Below, piece after piece: positions 1 through 9,087 of a stretch of DNA of 64,000 nt (its first letter is position 1; every line of letters begins with the position of its first letter). The notes below the pieces were generated by a model. That model saw only the letters and a list, made by a program, of their open reading frames with translations, did no database searches and was not told where the DNA came from. The translations under genes were made by a program, and so were the position numbers. The stretch lies in contig JACFNC010000002.1 in assembly GCA_019455065.1 (NCBI GenBank), positions 62,001 through 126,000 on the forward strand, read 5' to 3'. The stretch comes from Rhodospirillales bacterium (lineage in GTDB: Bacteria; Pseudomonadota; Alphaproteobacteria; Rhodospirillales; Magnetospirillaceae).

Positions 1-1
1 G

Positions 2-199
2 GCCGCCCGCGTGCTGCGCGAGGAGGCGCTGCCTGCGGTCGCACCCGACGAGGCCGACGCCGCGCGGGTGTTCCTCGCCCTGGCCCTGCATCTCGACGGC
101 CGGCCCCGCGAATGCGCCGAAGCCCTCGATCTCGTCCCGGCGGACAGCGCCGACGCCGACGCCGTGAAGCTGGCGAAGACCTTGCGCGAGGCCCTGTAG
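2..199 (+). CDS. C-terminal fragment of a TPR-like T3SS protein (SctG position)
   Basis: This is an open frame running in from the left edge and ending with TAG at 197-199; about 65 residues are visible. The sequence is alanine/leucine-rich and helical, with the spacing of a tetratricopeptide hairpin (AARVFLALALHLDGRP followed by an AEAL helix). It sits immediately before sctI. In Yersinia/Pseudomonas-type operons that place is held by YscG/YscH-type small proteins, so a needle-subunit chaperone is plausible. The N-terminus is missing and the family call rests mostly on position. Confidence 0.5.
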   Translation, partial: AARVLREEALPAVAPDEADAARVFLALALHLDGRPRECAEALDLVPADSADADAVKLAKTLREAL

Positions 200-219
200 A
201 TGAGCGCCCGGAGAAGGCC

Positions 220-642
220 ATGATCGAATCGTCTCTGGTGAAGGTTGCCGGAACCGCGGCGCAAGCCGCCGCCGTCGCACCTCCTGGCTCCTTGGCGGCG
301 GCACCGCAGGACGTGGCGCGCTTTCAGGCCGCAATGGCGCCGCCGCCCGAGATGCAGACGACGGCCCATCTTCTGCCCGTCCCGCCGCCGGCCGACGCCC
401 CGCGCCCACCGGCTTCGCTTGGGCAGGCGATCCTCGACGGCCTGGACGGCGTTCGCAGCCGCTTCGACAGCACGACAACGGGTATTCGCCATTTGCTGGA
501 GAGCACGGCATCCGATTTGACCGTACGCGACATGCTGTCGCTGCAGATGCAGATCACCACGCTCAGCATCCAGCAGGACCTCATGGGCAAGATCGTCGGC
601 AAGGCGACACAGAACGTGGATCAATTGCTGAAGGCCCAATAG
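220..642 (+). CDS. sctI: T3SS inner rod protein SctI (YscI/PrgJ family)
   Basis: The 140-residue product has a low-complexity Ala/Pro-rich N-terminal half and a conserved helical C-terminus (residues about 105-140). That C-terminus contains MLSLQMQITTLSIQQDLMGK and ends in VDQLLKAQ, typical of the inner rod/needle adaptor family. SctI polymerises in the periplasm at the base of the needle. The ATG at 220 is chosen because GGAG at 210-213 gives a proper ribosome binding site and it follows the previous stop by 20 bases. The longer open frame upstream overlaps the preceding gene and has no such site. sctJ follows after 3 bases. Confidence 0.85.
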   Translation: MIESSLVKVAGTAAQAAAVAPPGSLAAAPQDVARFQAAMAPPPEMQTTAHLLPVPPPADAPRPPASLGQAILDGLDGVRSRFDSTTTGIRHLLESTASDLTVRDMLSLQMQITTLSIQQDLMGKIVGKATQNVDQLLKAQ

Positions 643-645
643 CGG

Positions 646-1437
646 ATGGAGGGGATCGCCCGCCTACGAAAGTTCGTCTTGGCCGCGGCTATGGCCGCGA
701 CGCTGAGCGCCTGCGGCGAAACAGTCGAGTTGTTGTCGGCCATCCCCGAATCCGAGGCGAACGAGATTTTGGCCGCCCTCCTCCATTCCGGTATTCAGGC
801 CCGCAAGATCCCCGGAAAGGAGGGGATGGTCGGAGTCGGCGTCGACGGCGTCGAGGTTGCGCACGCGCTTCAGGTGATGCGGGCGAACGGACTGCCGCAC
901 GAGCGCTTCGCCCGCATGGGCGACGTCTTCAAGAAGGAGGGGCTGGTGTCCTCGCCGCTGGAGGAGCGGGCCCGTTACGTCTACGCCCTGTCGCAGGAAC
1001 TGGCGGAGACCGTCTCCAAGATCGACGGCGTGATCACCGCCCGCGTCCACGCCGTCCTGCCCGACCGGGCGCCGGGGGCCCGCGAGCCGCTGACCCCCTC
1101 ATCCGCGGCGGTGTTCATCAAGTACAAGGAGGCCTACGACCTCGAGACCGTGGTCCCCCAGATCAAGCGACTGGTCACCAACAGCATCTCCAACCTGAGC
1201 TACGACAACGTGTCGGTGGTGCTGGTTCCCTCGATGACGGCCGCCGAGCCGCGGCCGGAACCGACTACGGAAACCTTTCTGTCCATGCCGGTGCCCCCGG
1301 AAACCCGGCGCGTGCTCGTCGCCGTGATGGCGGGACTCGGGCTTCTGGCGGTGGCCGGGTTCGTCAGCGCTGGGGCGATGTACTGGTTATGGCGGGTCCG
1401 CCCGAACAGGGACGAGGCGTCCGATGGCAAGGCCTGA
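646..1437 (+). CDS. sctJ: T3SS inner-membrane ring lipoprotein SctJ (YscJ/HrcJ)
   Basis: The 263-residue protein has a lipoprotein signal peptide with lipobox L20-S21-A22-C23. Two ring-building-motif regions follow (about 25-75 and 105-205, with RYVYALSQELAETVSKIDGV). A single transmembrane segment lies at about 227-249, followed by a short basic tail. This is the standard SctJ layout, and the family forms the 24-mer inner ring in the periplasmic leaflet. The lipobox and the lack of FliF-like length separate it from the flagellar MS-ring protein. It overlaps sctK by 14 bases. Confidence 0.95.
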   Translation: MEGIARLRKFVLAAAMAATLSACGETVELLSAIPESEANEILAALLHSGIQARKIPGKEGMVGVGVDGVEVAHALQVMRANGLPHERFARMGDVFKKEGLVSSPLEERARYVYALSQELAETVSKIDGVITARVHAVLPDRAPGAREPLTPSSAAVFIKYKEAYDLETVVPQIKRLVTNSISNLSYDNVSVVLVPSMTAAEPRPEPTTETFLSMPVPPETRRVLVAVMAGLGLLAVAGFVSAGAMYWLWRVRPNRDEASDGKA

Positions 1438-2134
1438 GGACGGGGGCGACGTGCGCCGGCTGGTCGGGCTGATGCGCACCCGCAGCCCCCTGTTCGGCTT
1501 GATCTACGAGTTCAACCTGCTGCCAAGCCGGTATATGCACGAGAGTTGGGCGGAAGCGCTTTTCACGCCCGACCTGTGGCAAAGGCTGCGCCGCTCGCGG
1601 CGGGCCGAGCGCGCCCTGTCGCGTCTGGTTCTCGACGATCTTGGCGTGACCGGCACCTTCCCCGCCGCAGTCTATGACGAGCCGCGCGCCCGGCTCGCTC
1701 TGCTATCCCCGGATGCCGTCGAGCGCGTCAGCCTTCGCGTCGGTGTCGTGCTCGGCGGTGCGGCGCTGCGGCGGGTCATCGACCGCGAAGGGGTGGCGCG
1801 GCTGCGCACCGGGTTGGGCGAGGATGCCTATTCCTTTGCCATTCAGCGAGCCCCCCTGCTGGCCACGGCCAGCCAGGTCGCCGAGACGCACGACGACGCG
1901 GACGTCGCGGCGTTGCCCGAGCGCCTTGTGGCGGGCGGCTGGTCGATCCTGGGGCGGGCGATGGCCGGCCTGCCCGCCGAGGTGCTCAAGAGGTTCCGCC
2001 TCAAGCTGCCGCGTGAGGCGGCGCTGGATTTCACATTGTCGGACGGAAGTGCCGCCGCAGCGGCGCTCGCCGTGCGGGTCATCAGGGAGACGGAGCCGCG
2101 ATGGGCTTCCTTGTTCGCGGCGCAAGCCGCCTGA
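1424..2134 (+). CDS. sctK: T3SS accessory sorting-platform protein SctK (YscK family)
   Basis: The 236-residue cytosolic protein carries the YscK-type N-terminal block FEFNLLPSRYMHESW-like (here YEFNLLPSRYMHESW, residues about 28-42). SctK links the SctQ/SctL pods to the SctD ring in the sorting platform. The family is poorly conserved, so the call combines this motif with its place between sctJ and sctL, as in Yersinia and Pseudomonas. It overlaps sctJ (14 bases) and sctL (34 bases), which suggests translational coupling. Confidence 0.8.
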   Translation: MARPEDGGDVRRLVGLMRTRSPLFGLIYEFNLLPSRYMHESWAEALFTPDLWQRLRRSRRAERALSRLVLDDLGVTGTFPAAVYDEPRARLALLSPDAVERVSLRVGVVLGGAALRRVIDREGVARLRTGLGEDAYSFAIQRAPLLATASQVAETHDDADVAALPERLVAGGWSILGRAMAGLPAEVLKRFRLKLPREAALDFTLSDGSAAAAALAVRVIRETEPRWASLFAAQAA

Positions 2135-2733
2135 TCCAGTTCACGCCCGACCGCAAGGTTCTGAAGGCGGCTGAACTCGACGCGTTCCGCGACGCCGAGC
2201 GCGTGCTCGATGAAGCCAGGGCCCGGGCCTCGGAACTCACCGCCGCGGCGCAGGCCGCCTATGACGAGGAGCGGGCGCGTGGCTACCGGGACGGACGCGA
2301 CGAGGCGCGTATGGAAGCCGCCGAACACATGATCGAGAACGTCAGCCGCGCCATCGGCTATTTCGAGAAGGTCGAGGCGAAGGTCGTCGATCTGGTGATG
2401 GCCGCGCTGCGCAAGATCCTCATGGATTTCGACGACCGCGAGCGAGTGACCCTGGTGGTCAAGAACGCCTTGTCGGCGGTGCGCAACCAAAAGCAGGTCA
2501 CGCTGCGCCTGCCGCCGGACAAGGCGGACCTGCTGCGCGAGCGAATCAACGAAATTCTGGCCGCGTACCCCGCCGTCGGCTTCCTGGATGTCACGCCCGA
2601 CGCGCGCCTGACCGGCGATGCCTGCATCCTGGAGAGCGACATCGGCTCGGTGGAGGCCGGCATCGAGGTGCAGCTGGCGGCGATCCGCCGGGCGTTCGAG
2701 AAAAGCCTGGGTAGCCGCCAGGGGGCGGCATGA
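2101..2733 (+). CDS. sctL: T3SS ATPase stator SctL (YscL/HrpE family)
   Basis: The 210-residue protein has a long, charged coiled-coil N-terminal half (about 25-95, rich in A/E/R). A globular C-terminal domain follows, including the VTLRLPPDKADLLRERI region and DACILESDIGSVEAGIEVQL near residues 175-195, a hallmark of SctL/FliH proteins. It tethers the ATPase SctN to the SctQ pods and restrains its activity. The ATG at 2101 has GGAG upstream and lies inside the 3' end of sctK. Confidence 0.92.
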   Translation: MGFLVRGASRLIQFTPDRKVLKAAELDAFRDAERVLDEARARASELTAAAQAAYDEERARGYRDGRDEARMEAAEHMIENVSRAIGYFEKVEAKVVDLVMAALRKILMDFDDRERVTLVVKNALSAVRNQKQVTLRLPPDKADLLRERINEILAAYPAVGFLDVTPDARLTGDACILESDIGSVEAGIEVQLAAIRRAFEKSLGSRQGAA

Positions 2734-2759
2734 CCCGTGGCGGCGGCTGAGCGAAACGC

Positions 2760-4085
2760 ATGCGTCAGTTCGACTACATCGTCGATCTCTTGCAGATCGC
2801 CCTGGCCGACACGCCGACGCTGCACGTCAAGGGACGGGTCGTGCAGGTGGTGGGAACGATCATCAAGGCGGTGGTGCCGGCGGTGAAGATCGGAGAGGTG
2901 TGCCTGCTGCGCAATCCCGGCGAGGACTTCGAGCTGAAGGCCGAGGTCGTCGGCCTGAGCCGAGACGCCGCGCTGCTGACGCCGATCGGCGACATGTTCG
3001 GCATCTCGACGGCGACCGAGGTGATTCCCACGGGGCGGACGCATGTGGTGCCGGTGGGCCACGGACTCCTTGGACGGGTGCTGGACGGGCTCGGCCGCCC
3101 GCTCGACGCCAAGACGCGCGGGCCGCTGGACGCGCAGCACTTCTATCCGGTCTATCAGGAGGCGCCGGATCCCTTGACCCGCCGCGTCATCTCCAAGCCG
3201 CTTCCGCTGGGCATCCGCGCCCTCGACGGCCTGCTGACCTGCGGCGAGGGCCAGCGCATGGGCATATTCGCCGCCGCCGGCGGCGGCAAGTCGACGCTGC
3301 TGGGGATGCTCGTCAAGGGCGCGGACGTCGACGTCACCGTGCTGGCGCTGATCGGCGAACGCGGCCGCGAGGTGCGCGAGTTCATCGAGCACGAACTGGG
3401 CGAGGAAGGGCGGCGCAAGTCGGTGCTGGTGGTGGCCACGTCGGACAAGTCGTCGATGGAACGGGCCAAGGCCGCCTATGTGGCGACCGCGATCGCGGAA
3501 TATTTCCGCGACCAGGGAATGAAGGTCCTGTTCCTGATGGATTCGGTCACCCGGTTCGGCCGCGCCCAGCGGGAGATCGGCCTGGCGGCCGGCGAGCCGC
3601 CGACCCGACGCGGCTATCCCCCCTCGGTGTTCGCGACGCTGCCCAAGCTGATGGAGCGGGTGGGCATGAACGACAAGGGCTCGATCACCGCCCTCTACAC
3701 CGTGCTCGTCGAGGGCGACGACATGAACGAGCCGATCGCCGACGAGACGCGCTCGATCCTCGACGGGCACATCATCCTGTCGCGCAAGCTGGCGGCGGCC
3801 AACCACTATCCCGCCATCGACGTGCTGGCCAGCGCGAGCCGCGTGATGAATCACGTCACCACGCCGGCGCACCGTCAGGCGGCCGGCCGCATCAGGCAGT
3901 TGATGGCCAAGTACGCCGAGGTCGAACTGCTGGTGAAGATCGGGGAATACAAGCCCGGCGCCGATCCGGTGACCGACGAGGCCTTGAAGAAGATCGACGC
4001 CATCAACGCCTTCCTGCGCCAGCGCACCGACGAGCGCGCGACCATGGACGACGCGCTGGGCGAGATGGAGCGCCTGGTCCAATGA
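2760..4085 (+). CDS. sctN: T3SS ATPase SctN (YscN family)
   Basis: The 441-residue protein is of usual family length. The P-loop [11 protein letters not shown] is near residue 175, [13 protein letters not shown] follows near 197, and the Walker B region [10 protein letters not shown] lies near 258. The downstream [20 protein letters not shown] block is typical of secretion ATPases. It powers unloading and unfolding of substrates at the cytoplasmic export gate. Its stop overlaps the sctO start as ATGA. The ribosome binding site is weak, consistent with coupling to sctL 26 bases upstream. Confidence 0.97.
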   Translation: MRQFDYIVDLLQIALADTPTLHVKGRVVQVVGTIIKAVVPAVKIGEVCLLRNPGEDFELKAEVVGLSRDAALLTPIGDMFGISTATEVIPTGRTHVVPVGHGLLGRVLDGLGRPLDAKTRGPLDAQHFYPVYQEAPDPLTRRVISKPLPLGIRALDGLLTCGEGQRMGIFAAAGGGKSTLLGMLVKGADVDVTVLALIGERGREVREFIEHELGEEGRRKSVLVVATSDKSSMERAKAAYVATAIAEYFRDQGMKVLFLMDSVTRFGRAQREIGLAAGEPPTRRGYPPSVFATLPKLMERVGMNDKGSITALYTVLVEGDDMNEPIADETRSILDGHIILSRKLAAANHYPAIDVLASASRVMNHVTTPAHRQAAGRIRQLMAKYAEVELLVKIGEYKPGADPVTDEALKKIDAINAFLRQRTDERATMDDALGEMERLVQ

Positions 4086-4597
4086 CCGTCGTCATCGAAC
4101 TTCTGCGGATAAAGGAATTTCGCGAGAGTCAGGCGGAAACCGAAGTGCGGCGCCGCCGCAGCCGCCTTGCCGAGGTGGCGCGGAAGCTTCAGCAGATGCA
4201 GAGCGACCTCGTCGATTTCCAGAAATGGAGCCAGGAGCGCGAACTGGCCTCGTTCAACGACATGCGCGGACGCATGGTTCGGCTGCGCGACCTCGAGCGG
4301 CTTCGCGCGCAGATATCCGAATGGCGCAACCACGAGCGCAACCTGGAACAGGGCGTGGAGGAGGCCGAGCGGCAGCGTCGGCAGGCGGCGCAGGAGATGG
4401 ACACCGCCGTCGGACTGCTGCACGAGGCCGGCCGCCAGAAAAACAAGTTCACCGAATTGGTGCGAATCTACTCGCAGGAGTTGCAGCAGGAACTCGAACG
4501 CAGAGAGGAGTTGGAAACGGAGGAGTTCCGGCCGACCGAGCGCGGGGACGACGAATGGGAGCAGGATGGCGATGACACAGGGTCCCTCCTCAACTAA
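4082..4597 (+). CDS. sctO: T3SS ATPase central stalk SctO (YscO family)
   Basis: The 171-residue protein is almost entirely a charged, alpha-helical coiled coil from residue 5 to about 145, with an acidic C-terminus. SctO/FliJ-type stalks sit in the SctN hexamer pore and contact SctV. The start is fixed by the ATGA overlap with sctN; a far longer in-frame extension upstream runs inside sctN and is not coding. Sequence similarity in this family is weak, so the call depends on the coiled-coil pattern plus its fixed place between sctN and sctP. Confidence 0.85.
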   Translation: MTVVIELLRIKEFRESQAETEVRRRRSRLAEVARKLQQMQSDLVDFQKWSQERELASFNDMRGRMVRLRDLERLRAQISEWRNHERNLEQGVEEAERQRRQAAQEMDTAVGLLHEAGRQKNKFTELVRIYSQELQQELERREELETEEFRPTERGDDEWEQDGDDTGSLLN

Positions 4598-5222
4598 CCC
4601 GCCGATTCCCGTCCTCGGAGGCGGCCTGGGGGCGCCCGTCGAGCGCCCCGTGTCGACGGGCCCGGCCGATGGCGACGATACCCAACGGTTCGGCGACCTG
4701 ATGAAGGGGGGCGAGCAGCCGGCGGGTGGACGCCGCGACGAGGAGCGCCCCGCGCCTCCCGACCCGAAACAGACGCCGTTCGACCTGTTCGGACCCCCGA
4801 CCGGACAGAAGCAGGCGGCCTCGGTCGCCGCCCCGGGCAACGCCTCACCAAACCACGCTCCCGACCTGGGCAGGATCGCCGAGGCCGTCGTCCAACGCCT
4901 GCTGGTGTCGGAGGGCAACGCGCCCGGCGACCAGGAGGTTCGCATTCAGCTCAAGGAAAGCGTGCTTCCGGGCACCGAAATTCGCGTTCGGACCGAGGGG
5001 GGGCGTCTGGTCGTCGAGTTCGTCTGCACCAATGCCGACAGCGGGCGGTTCCTCGACACGCAGCGCGAGCCACTCGCCGCCCACCTCGACGGCCGGCTCA
5101 AGACGCACGCCGAGGTACTGGTGACGCCGGCCCGCGACGGCGATTTCGACGACCGGCAGGACGGCCGTTCGCGGCAACGCTACGTGCCGGCCGACGACTC
5201 CGGCGGCGACGGCCAGCGATGA
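4566..5222 (+). CDS. sctP: T3SS needle-length/substrate-switch protein SctP (YscP/HrpP-like, short)
   Basis: The product has about 218 residues (start at 4566 or 4572). The N-terminal 100 residues are proline/glycine-rich and disordered. The C-terminal region (about 120-200) contains EIRVRTEGGRLVVEFVCTNA and a following LDTQREPLAAHLDGRL helix, resembling the T3S4 substrate-specificity-switch domain of YscP/FliK. SctP measures needle length and triggers the switch to late substrates. It is much shorter than Yersinia YscP, so the ruler and the needle may be short. It overlaps sctO by 32 bases and sctQ by 4. Confidence 0.8.
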   Translation: MAMTQGPSSTNPPIPVLGGGLGAPVERPVSTGPADGDDTQRFGDLMKGGEQPAGGRRDEERPAPPDPKQTPFDLFGPPTGQKQAASVAAPGNASPNHAPDLGRIAEAVVQRLLVSEGNAPGDQEVRIQLKESVLPGTEIRVRTEGGRLVVEFVCTNADSGRFLDTQREPLAAHLDGRLKTHAEVLVTPARDGDFDDRQDGRSRQRYVPADDSGGDGQR

Positions 5223-6274
5223 TCCTGGATCTTCCCCGCCTCTCGGCCGCCGAGGCCGCCTGCCTGAACCGTCTGGCTCGGCGCGCCGCGCCGTATGCGA
5301 TCACCTTCATGGGCGCCCTGTGGTCCCTGCACCTGCGCCCCTTGCCAAGCGGCGACCGGGGGGTGCGGCTGGTCGAACCCTACCACCTGACCGTTGACCT
5401 CGACGGAACGGCCGCAGTGCTCGCCATCGAGACGGCGTTCTTCCGGGACGTATTGAAAACGATCGACCCGGGGGCCGACGGCGACGACGTCCCGGAACCC
5501 CTGCTGCTGGCGCTCGCCGCGCTTGCCGCCGAAGACCTGCTCGACGGCTTGCAGTCGGTGCTGGGAAGCGCTGTGCGCCTGGGCGCCGCCGGTGCGGACC
5601 GCCCGCCGGATGCCGGTCCGCACGCTCTGGCGATCGACCTGCGCCGCGAGGGTGGCGACGCCGCTGTGGCCGCGACGCTGGCGCTGGACGAGCGCGGCCT
5701 GGAAGCGATCGCCGATCTCGTCGACCGGCTTCCCAGGCCGCCGGACGCCGATGCCGAGCGGTGGCCCGATCTGCCGGTGCCGATGCGCCTGGAGGTGGGC
5801 CGGGTGGACGTGCCCGCCGGCGACCTCGCCGGATTGACGCTCGGCGACACCATCCTGATGGACGAGACGTCGCTGCTGGAAAGCGGCCGACTGAGCGTCC
5901 GCGCCCATTCCCGGGCCGCCCTGACGGCGCGGCTCGAGGGTTCGACCGTGATCTTCGAGGACATCGTGAGGACGACCATGAGCGACGATTCCGAAAGCCC
6001 GCCCACCGAGGGCCAGTCCGCCGATGCCTCGGAACCGCTGCTGGATACCCTGGACGACGTTGAGGTCCGTCTGACCTTCGACATCGGCCACCTCACGCTC
6101 ACCCTGGCGGAGTTGCGCGCCCTCGCCCCGGGCACCAGCTTCGACCTTGGCCGGGACCCGCGCCGGGCCGTCAACATCCGCGCCAATGGCCGGCTGGTCG
6201 GCACGGGTGAACTGGTGCGGATCGACGAGCATGTCGGGGTGCGCATCGCCTCGCTGGCCGGGACCGTTTCGTGA
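5219..6274 (+). CDS. sctQ: T3SS cytoplasmic sorting-platform (C-ring) protein SctQ
   Basis: The 351-residue protein has an N-terminal region of low conservation and a C-terminal SpoA domain (about 270-350: a DVEVRLTFDIGHLTLTLAEL strand set, then NIRANGRLVGTGELVRID). This is the surface-presentation-of-antigens fold of SctQ/FliN. It forms the pods that receive effector-chaperone complexes. Some SctQ genes use an internal start to make a free SpoA fragment; a Met near residue 250 (about 5978) is a candidate but not proven. It joins sctP by ATGA and sctR by GTGA overlaps. Confidence 0.9.
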   Translation: MILDLPRLSAAEAACLNRLARRAAPYAITFMGALWSLHLRPLPSGDRGVRLVEPYHLTVDLDGTAAVLAIETAFFRDVLKTIDPGADGDDVPEPLLLALAALAAEDLLDGLQSVLGSAVRLGAAGADRPPDAGPHALAIDLRREGGDAAVAATLALDERGLEAIADLVDRLPRPPDADAERWPDLPVPMRLEVGRVDVPAGDLAGLTLGDTILMDETSLLESGRLSVRAHSRAALTARLEGSTVIFEDIVRTTMSDDSESPPTEGQSADASEPLLDTLDDVEVRLTFDIGHLTLTLAELRALAPGTSFDLGRDPRRAVNIRANGRLVGTGELVRIDEHVGVRIASLAGTVS

Positions 6275-6921
6275 GCCAGTTGCCCGATCCCTTCGCCCTC
6301 GCCGGCCTGCTCGCCGGCATGGCGCTGGTGCCGTTCGTCGCCATAATGGTGACCTCGTTCGTAAAGTTGGCAGTGGTGCTGTCGCTGGTGCGCAACGCCC
6401 TCGGGGTGCAGCAGATCCCGCCCAACATGGCCCTTTACGGCCTGGCACTGATTCTCACCGTCTACATCATGGCCCCGGTGGGCCACCAGATTCACGGCAG
6501 CCTCCAGGGGTTGGAGATCGACGCCACGACCAGCAAGGGCCTCATGCAGGCGGTCGAAACGGGGGCCGAACCGCTGCGAGAGTTCCTGTTGAAGCACACC
6601 AGCGCCGAGCAGCGAGCATTCTTTCTTAGCACCGCGGCCCGGCTGTGGCCGCAGGACATGAGCGCCTCGCTCAGCCAGGACAGCTTTTTCATACTGGGGC
6701 CAGCGTTCACCACGGCCGAGCTGTCCTCCGCTTTCCAGATCGGCTTCCTGCTCTACCTGCCCTTCGTGGTCATCGACCTGATCGTTTCCAACATCCTGCT
6801 CGCGATGGGAATGATGATGGTCTCGCCGATGACCATCTCGCTGCCGCTCAAGCTGCTCCTGTTCGTGATGGTCGACGGATGGTCGCGGCTGGTCGAGGGC
6901 CTCGTGCTCAGCTACGCGTGA
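6271..6921 (+). CDS. sctR: T3SS export apparatus protein SctR
   Basis: The 216-residue integral membrane protein has four hydrophobic segments. It carries family signatures MVTSFVKLAVVLSLVRNALG near residue 27, QIPPNM near 48 and LYLPFVVIDLIVSNILLAMG near 160. With SctS and SctT it builds the helical export gate core. The start is GTG at 6271, overlapping the sctQ stop as GTGA. Length matches the family. Confidence 0.97.
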   Translation: MSQLPDPFALAGLLAGMALVPFVAIMVTSFVKLAVVLSLVRNALGVQQIPPNMALYGLALILTVYIMAPVGHQIHGSLQGLEIDATTSKGLMQAVETGAEPLREFLLKHTSAEQRAFFLSTAARLWPQDMSASLSQDSFFILGPAFTTAELSSAFQIGFLLYLPFVVIDLIVSNILLAMGMMMVSPMTISLPLKLLLFVMVDGWSRLVEGLVLSYA

Positions 6922-6932
6922 GGGGTGCCGCG

Positions 6933-7199
6933 ATGACAGAAGCCGACATCATCAGCCACCTCGCTCGCGGATTGACCCTGGTCCTGCTGCTGTCGCTGCC
7001 GCCGATCCTGGTCGCCTCGCTGATCGGAACCCTCGTCAGCCTGCTGCAGGCGCTGACGCAGGTGCAGGAACAGACGCTTTCCTTCGGCTTCAAGCTGATC
7101 GCCGTGGGCGTCACCATCTTCGTCACCGCCCCGTGGCTGGGCGGCGAGTTGTATCGCTATACGCTAACCCTGTTCACCAGCTTCCACCTGATTCGGTAG
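6933..7199 (+). CDS. sctS: T3SS export apparatus protein SctS
   Basis: The 88-residue protein has two transmembrane helices (about 14-38 and 52-75). The loop between them holds LLQALTQVQEQTLSFGFKL, the conserved SctS/FliQ hairpin. It is part of the R5S4T1 export gate. The ATG at 6933 is preceded by GAGGGG. It lies 11 bases after sctR and 12 before sctT. Confidence 0.96.
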   Translation: MTEADIISHLARGLTLVLLLSLPPILVASLIGTLVSLLQALTQVQEQTLSFGFKLIAVGVTIFVTAPWLGGELYRYTLTLFTSFHLIR

Positions 7200-7211
7200 G
7201 GCGGCGAAAGG

Positions 7212-8015
7212 ATGCAGGACGCGGCGTCCGGGGTGGATCTGAGCGGGCTGCGGGTATTGGTTCTCGCCTTCGCCTTCGCCCTGCCCCGCATTCTTGGCCT
7301 GTTCGCCGTGCTGCCGTTCCTCAGCCGCCAGAACCTGCCCGGCATGCTGCGCATGGGCGTGGCGGTGAGCATGGCGCTGATGGTCGTGCCCTCGGTGCTG
7401 CCGCTCGCCATGGACGGCGACATCGGCACCGCGCGCATTGCCGCCATCGTCGTCAAGGAAGCGCTGATCGGGGTCGTGCTCGGATTTCTGGTGGCCCTGT
7501 TGTTCTGGGCGGCCGAGGCCATCGGCTTCTTCATCGACAACCAGCGCGGCGCCACCATGTCGAGTTCGATGAACCCGTTGACCGGGGTCAGCACCTCGCC
7601 GCTCGGTATCCTTCTCAGCCAAGGCGTCACGGTGCTGTTCTTCGTCAGCGGCGGTTTCCTGCTGCTGATGGGCGGCCTCTACGAAACCTATGCGCTGTGG
7701 CCGGTCGGAAGCTTCTGGCCCGCCTTTCGCCTGGAGCAGGCGCTAAGTTTCCTGGGGCAGCTCGATCACATGATGTACTTGGCCATCGTGATGTCGGCCC
7801 CCGTCATCCTGGCCATGTTCCTGTCCGAACTCGGTCTGGCCATGATCAGCCGGTTCGCGCCGCAACTGCAGGTCTTCTTCCTGGCGATGCCGATCAAGAG
7901 CGCCGTCGCCATGCTCGTTCTTGCCGTCTACGTCCCCTTCCTGGTCGAGTATCTGGGGCCGGAACTGAAGGAGGCGATCGCCCTGCCCGCGCGCATGGAC
8001 CATCTGGCGCGATGA
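7212..8015 (+). CDS. sctT: T3SS export apparatus protein SctT
   Basis: The 267-residue polytopic membrane protein belongs to the SctT/FliR family. It has about six hydrophobic segments, including residues 12-40 and 80-105. The conserved block FFIDNQRGATMSSSMNPLTG lies near residues 105-125. It caps the export gate as a single copy. It ends in an ATGA overlap with sctU. Confidence 0.96.
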   Translation: MQDAASGVDLSGLRVLVLAFAFALPRILGLFAVLPFLSRQNLPGMLRMGVAVSMALMVVPSVLPLAMDGDIGTARIAAIVVKEALIGVVLGFLVALLFWAAEAIGFFIDNQRGATMSSSMNPLTGVSTSPLGILLSQGVTVLFFVSGGFLLLMGGLYETYALWPVGSFWPAFRLEQALSFLGQLDHMMYLAIVMSAPVILAMFLSELGLAMISRFAPQLQVFFLAMPIKSAVAMLVLAVYVPFLVEYLGPELKEAIALPARMDHLAR

Positions 8016-9055
8016 GCGAAAAGACCGAAAAGCCGACTTCCAAAAAGCTGCGCGAGGCCCGCAAGAAGGGCCAGGTCGCCTACAGCAAGGATTTCACCCA
8101 GACCATCCTGATTTTGGTGATCTTCGGTTATTTCATCGGCAGCGGAACGACGATCGTCCAGGACCTCATGGCGCTGGTGGCGCTGCCGGGCAAGGTGGTC
8201 GACCTGCCCTTCGACATCGCCTTCGACGCGGTGGCCGGCGAGATGCTGCGGATCGCCATGGCGATCCTGGCGCCCATCCTGATCATGGTTGTGGCGGTCG
8301 GGGTGTTCGCCGACATGCTGCAGGTGGGGGTGAACTTCGCCTTCGAGGCGGTGAAGCCGAGCGGAAAGAAGCTCAACGTCGCGGCCAATGCCAAGAACCT
8401 GTTCTCGAAGAAGAACCTGATCGAGTTCCTGAAGAACATCGCCAAGGTCACGTTCCTGTCGGTGCTCATCTTCCTCGTCGTGCGCGGGTCGCTCGACACC
8501 CTGATCAAGGTACCGCCCGGCGGCGTGGGCGCCATCGTGCAGGCGCTGGGCGGGATGGTCGTCCAGGTCATGGGCTACACCGCCGTCGCCTACGTCATCG
8601 TCGCGGCGTTCGACTTCGCCTTCCAGCGCTTCCAGCACACCAAGCAGCTGATGATGAGCAAGGACGAGGTGAAGCGGGAATACAAGGAGCAGGAGGGCGA
8701 CCCGCACATCAAGGGCAAGCGCAAACAGCTCCATCAGGAATTGATGACGTCGAACATGATCCAGCAGACGCGGAAGGCGTCGGTGGTCATCACCAACCCC
8801 ACCCACGTCGCCGTCGCCCTCTTTTACGACAAGGAGGAGACGCCGCTGCCGGTCGTCATGGCCAAGGCCGAGGGCGCCATCGCGCGGCGCATCATGGAGG
8901 TGGCGGAGGAGGAAGGCATTCCCATCATGCGCAACGTGCCGCTGGCGCGCGCCCTCTTCGAGCAGGCCGAAATGAACCAGTACGTTCCCTCAGACCTGCT
9001 CGAGCCGGTGGCGGAGGTGCTGCGCTGGGTCCAGGAACTGGAGCGGCGCCCCTGA
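8012..9055 (+). CDS. sctU: T3SS export gate switch protein SctU (autocleaving)
   Basis: The 347-residue protein has a KTEKPTSKKLREARKKGQ N-terminus and four transmembrane helices up to about residue 210. Its cytosolic C-terminal domain contains the autocleavage motif N262-P-T-H within VVITNPTHVAVAL. Cleavage between Asn and Pro is needed for the switch from early to late substrates. It is the last gene of the operon; the STAS gene on the other strand converges on it after 32 bases. Confidence 0.97.
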   Translation: MSEKTEKPTSKKLREARKKGQVAYSKDFTQTILILVIFGYFIGSGTTIVQDLMALVALPGKVVDLPFDIAFDAVAGEMLRIAMAILAPILIMVVAVGVFADMLQVGVNFAFEAVKPSGKKLNVAANAKNLFSKKNLIEFLKNIAKVTFLSVLIFLVVRGSLDTLIKVPPGGVGAIVQALGGMVVQVMGYTAVAYVIVAAFDFAFQRFQHTKQLMMSKDEVKREYKEQEGDPHIKGKRKQLHQELMTSNMIQQTRKASVVITNPTHVAVALFYDKEETPLPVVMAKAEGAIARRIMEVAEEEGIPIMRNVPLARALFEQAEMNQYVPSDLLEPVAEVLRWVQELERRP

Positions 9056-9087
9056 GAAGCGGTCCCCTCACCTGGCCGCGCCGGGCG

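Noticed and set aside
2358-4082. Long minus-strand open frame opposite sctL/sctN
   Set aside because: His/Gln/Arg-rich product typical of antisense reading of GC-rich genes, wholly covered by strongly supported sct genes.
5219-8015. Reading the sctQ-R-S-T genes as flagellar fliN-P-Q-R
   Set aside because: The operon also encodes a lipoprotein SctJ, a YscK-type SctK and an inner rod SctI, and there are no flagellar hook, rod or filament genes.
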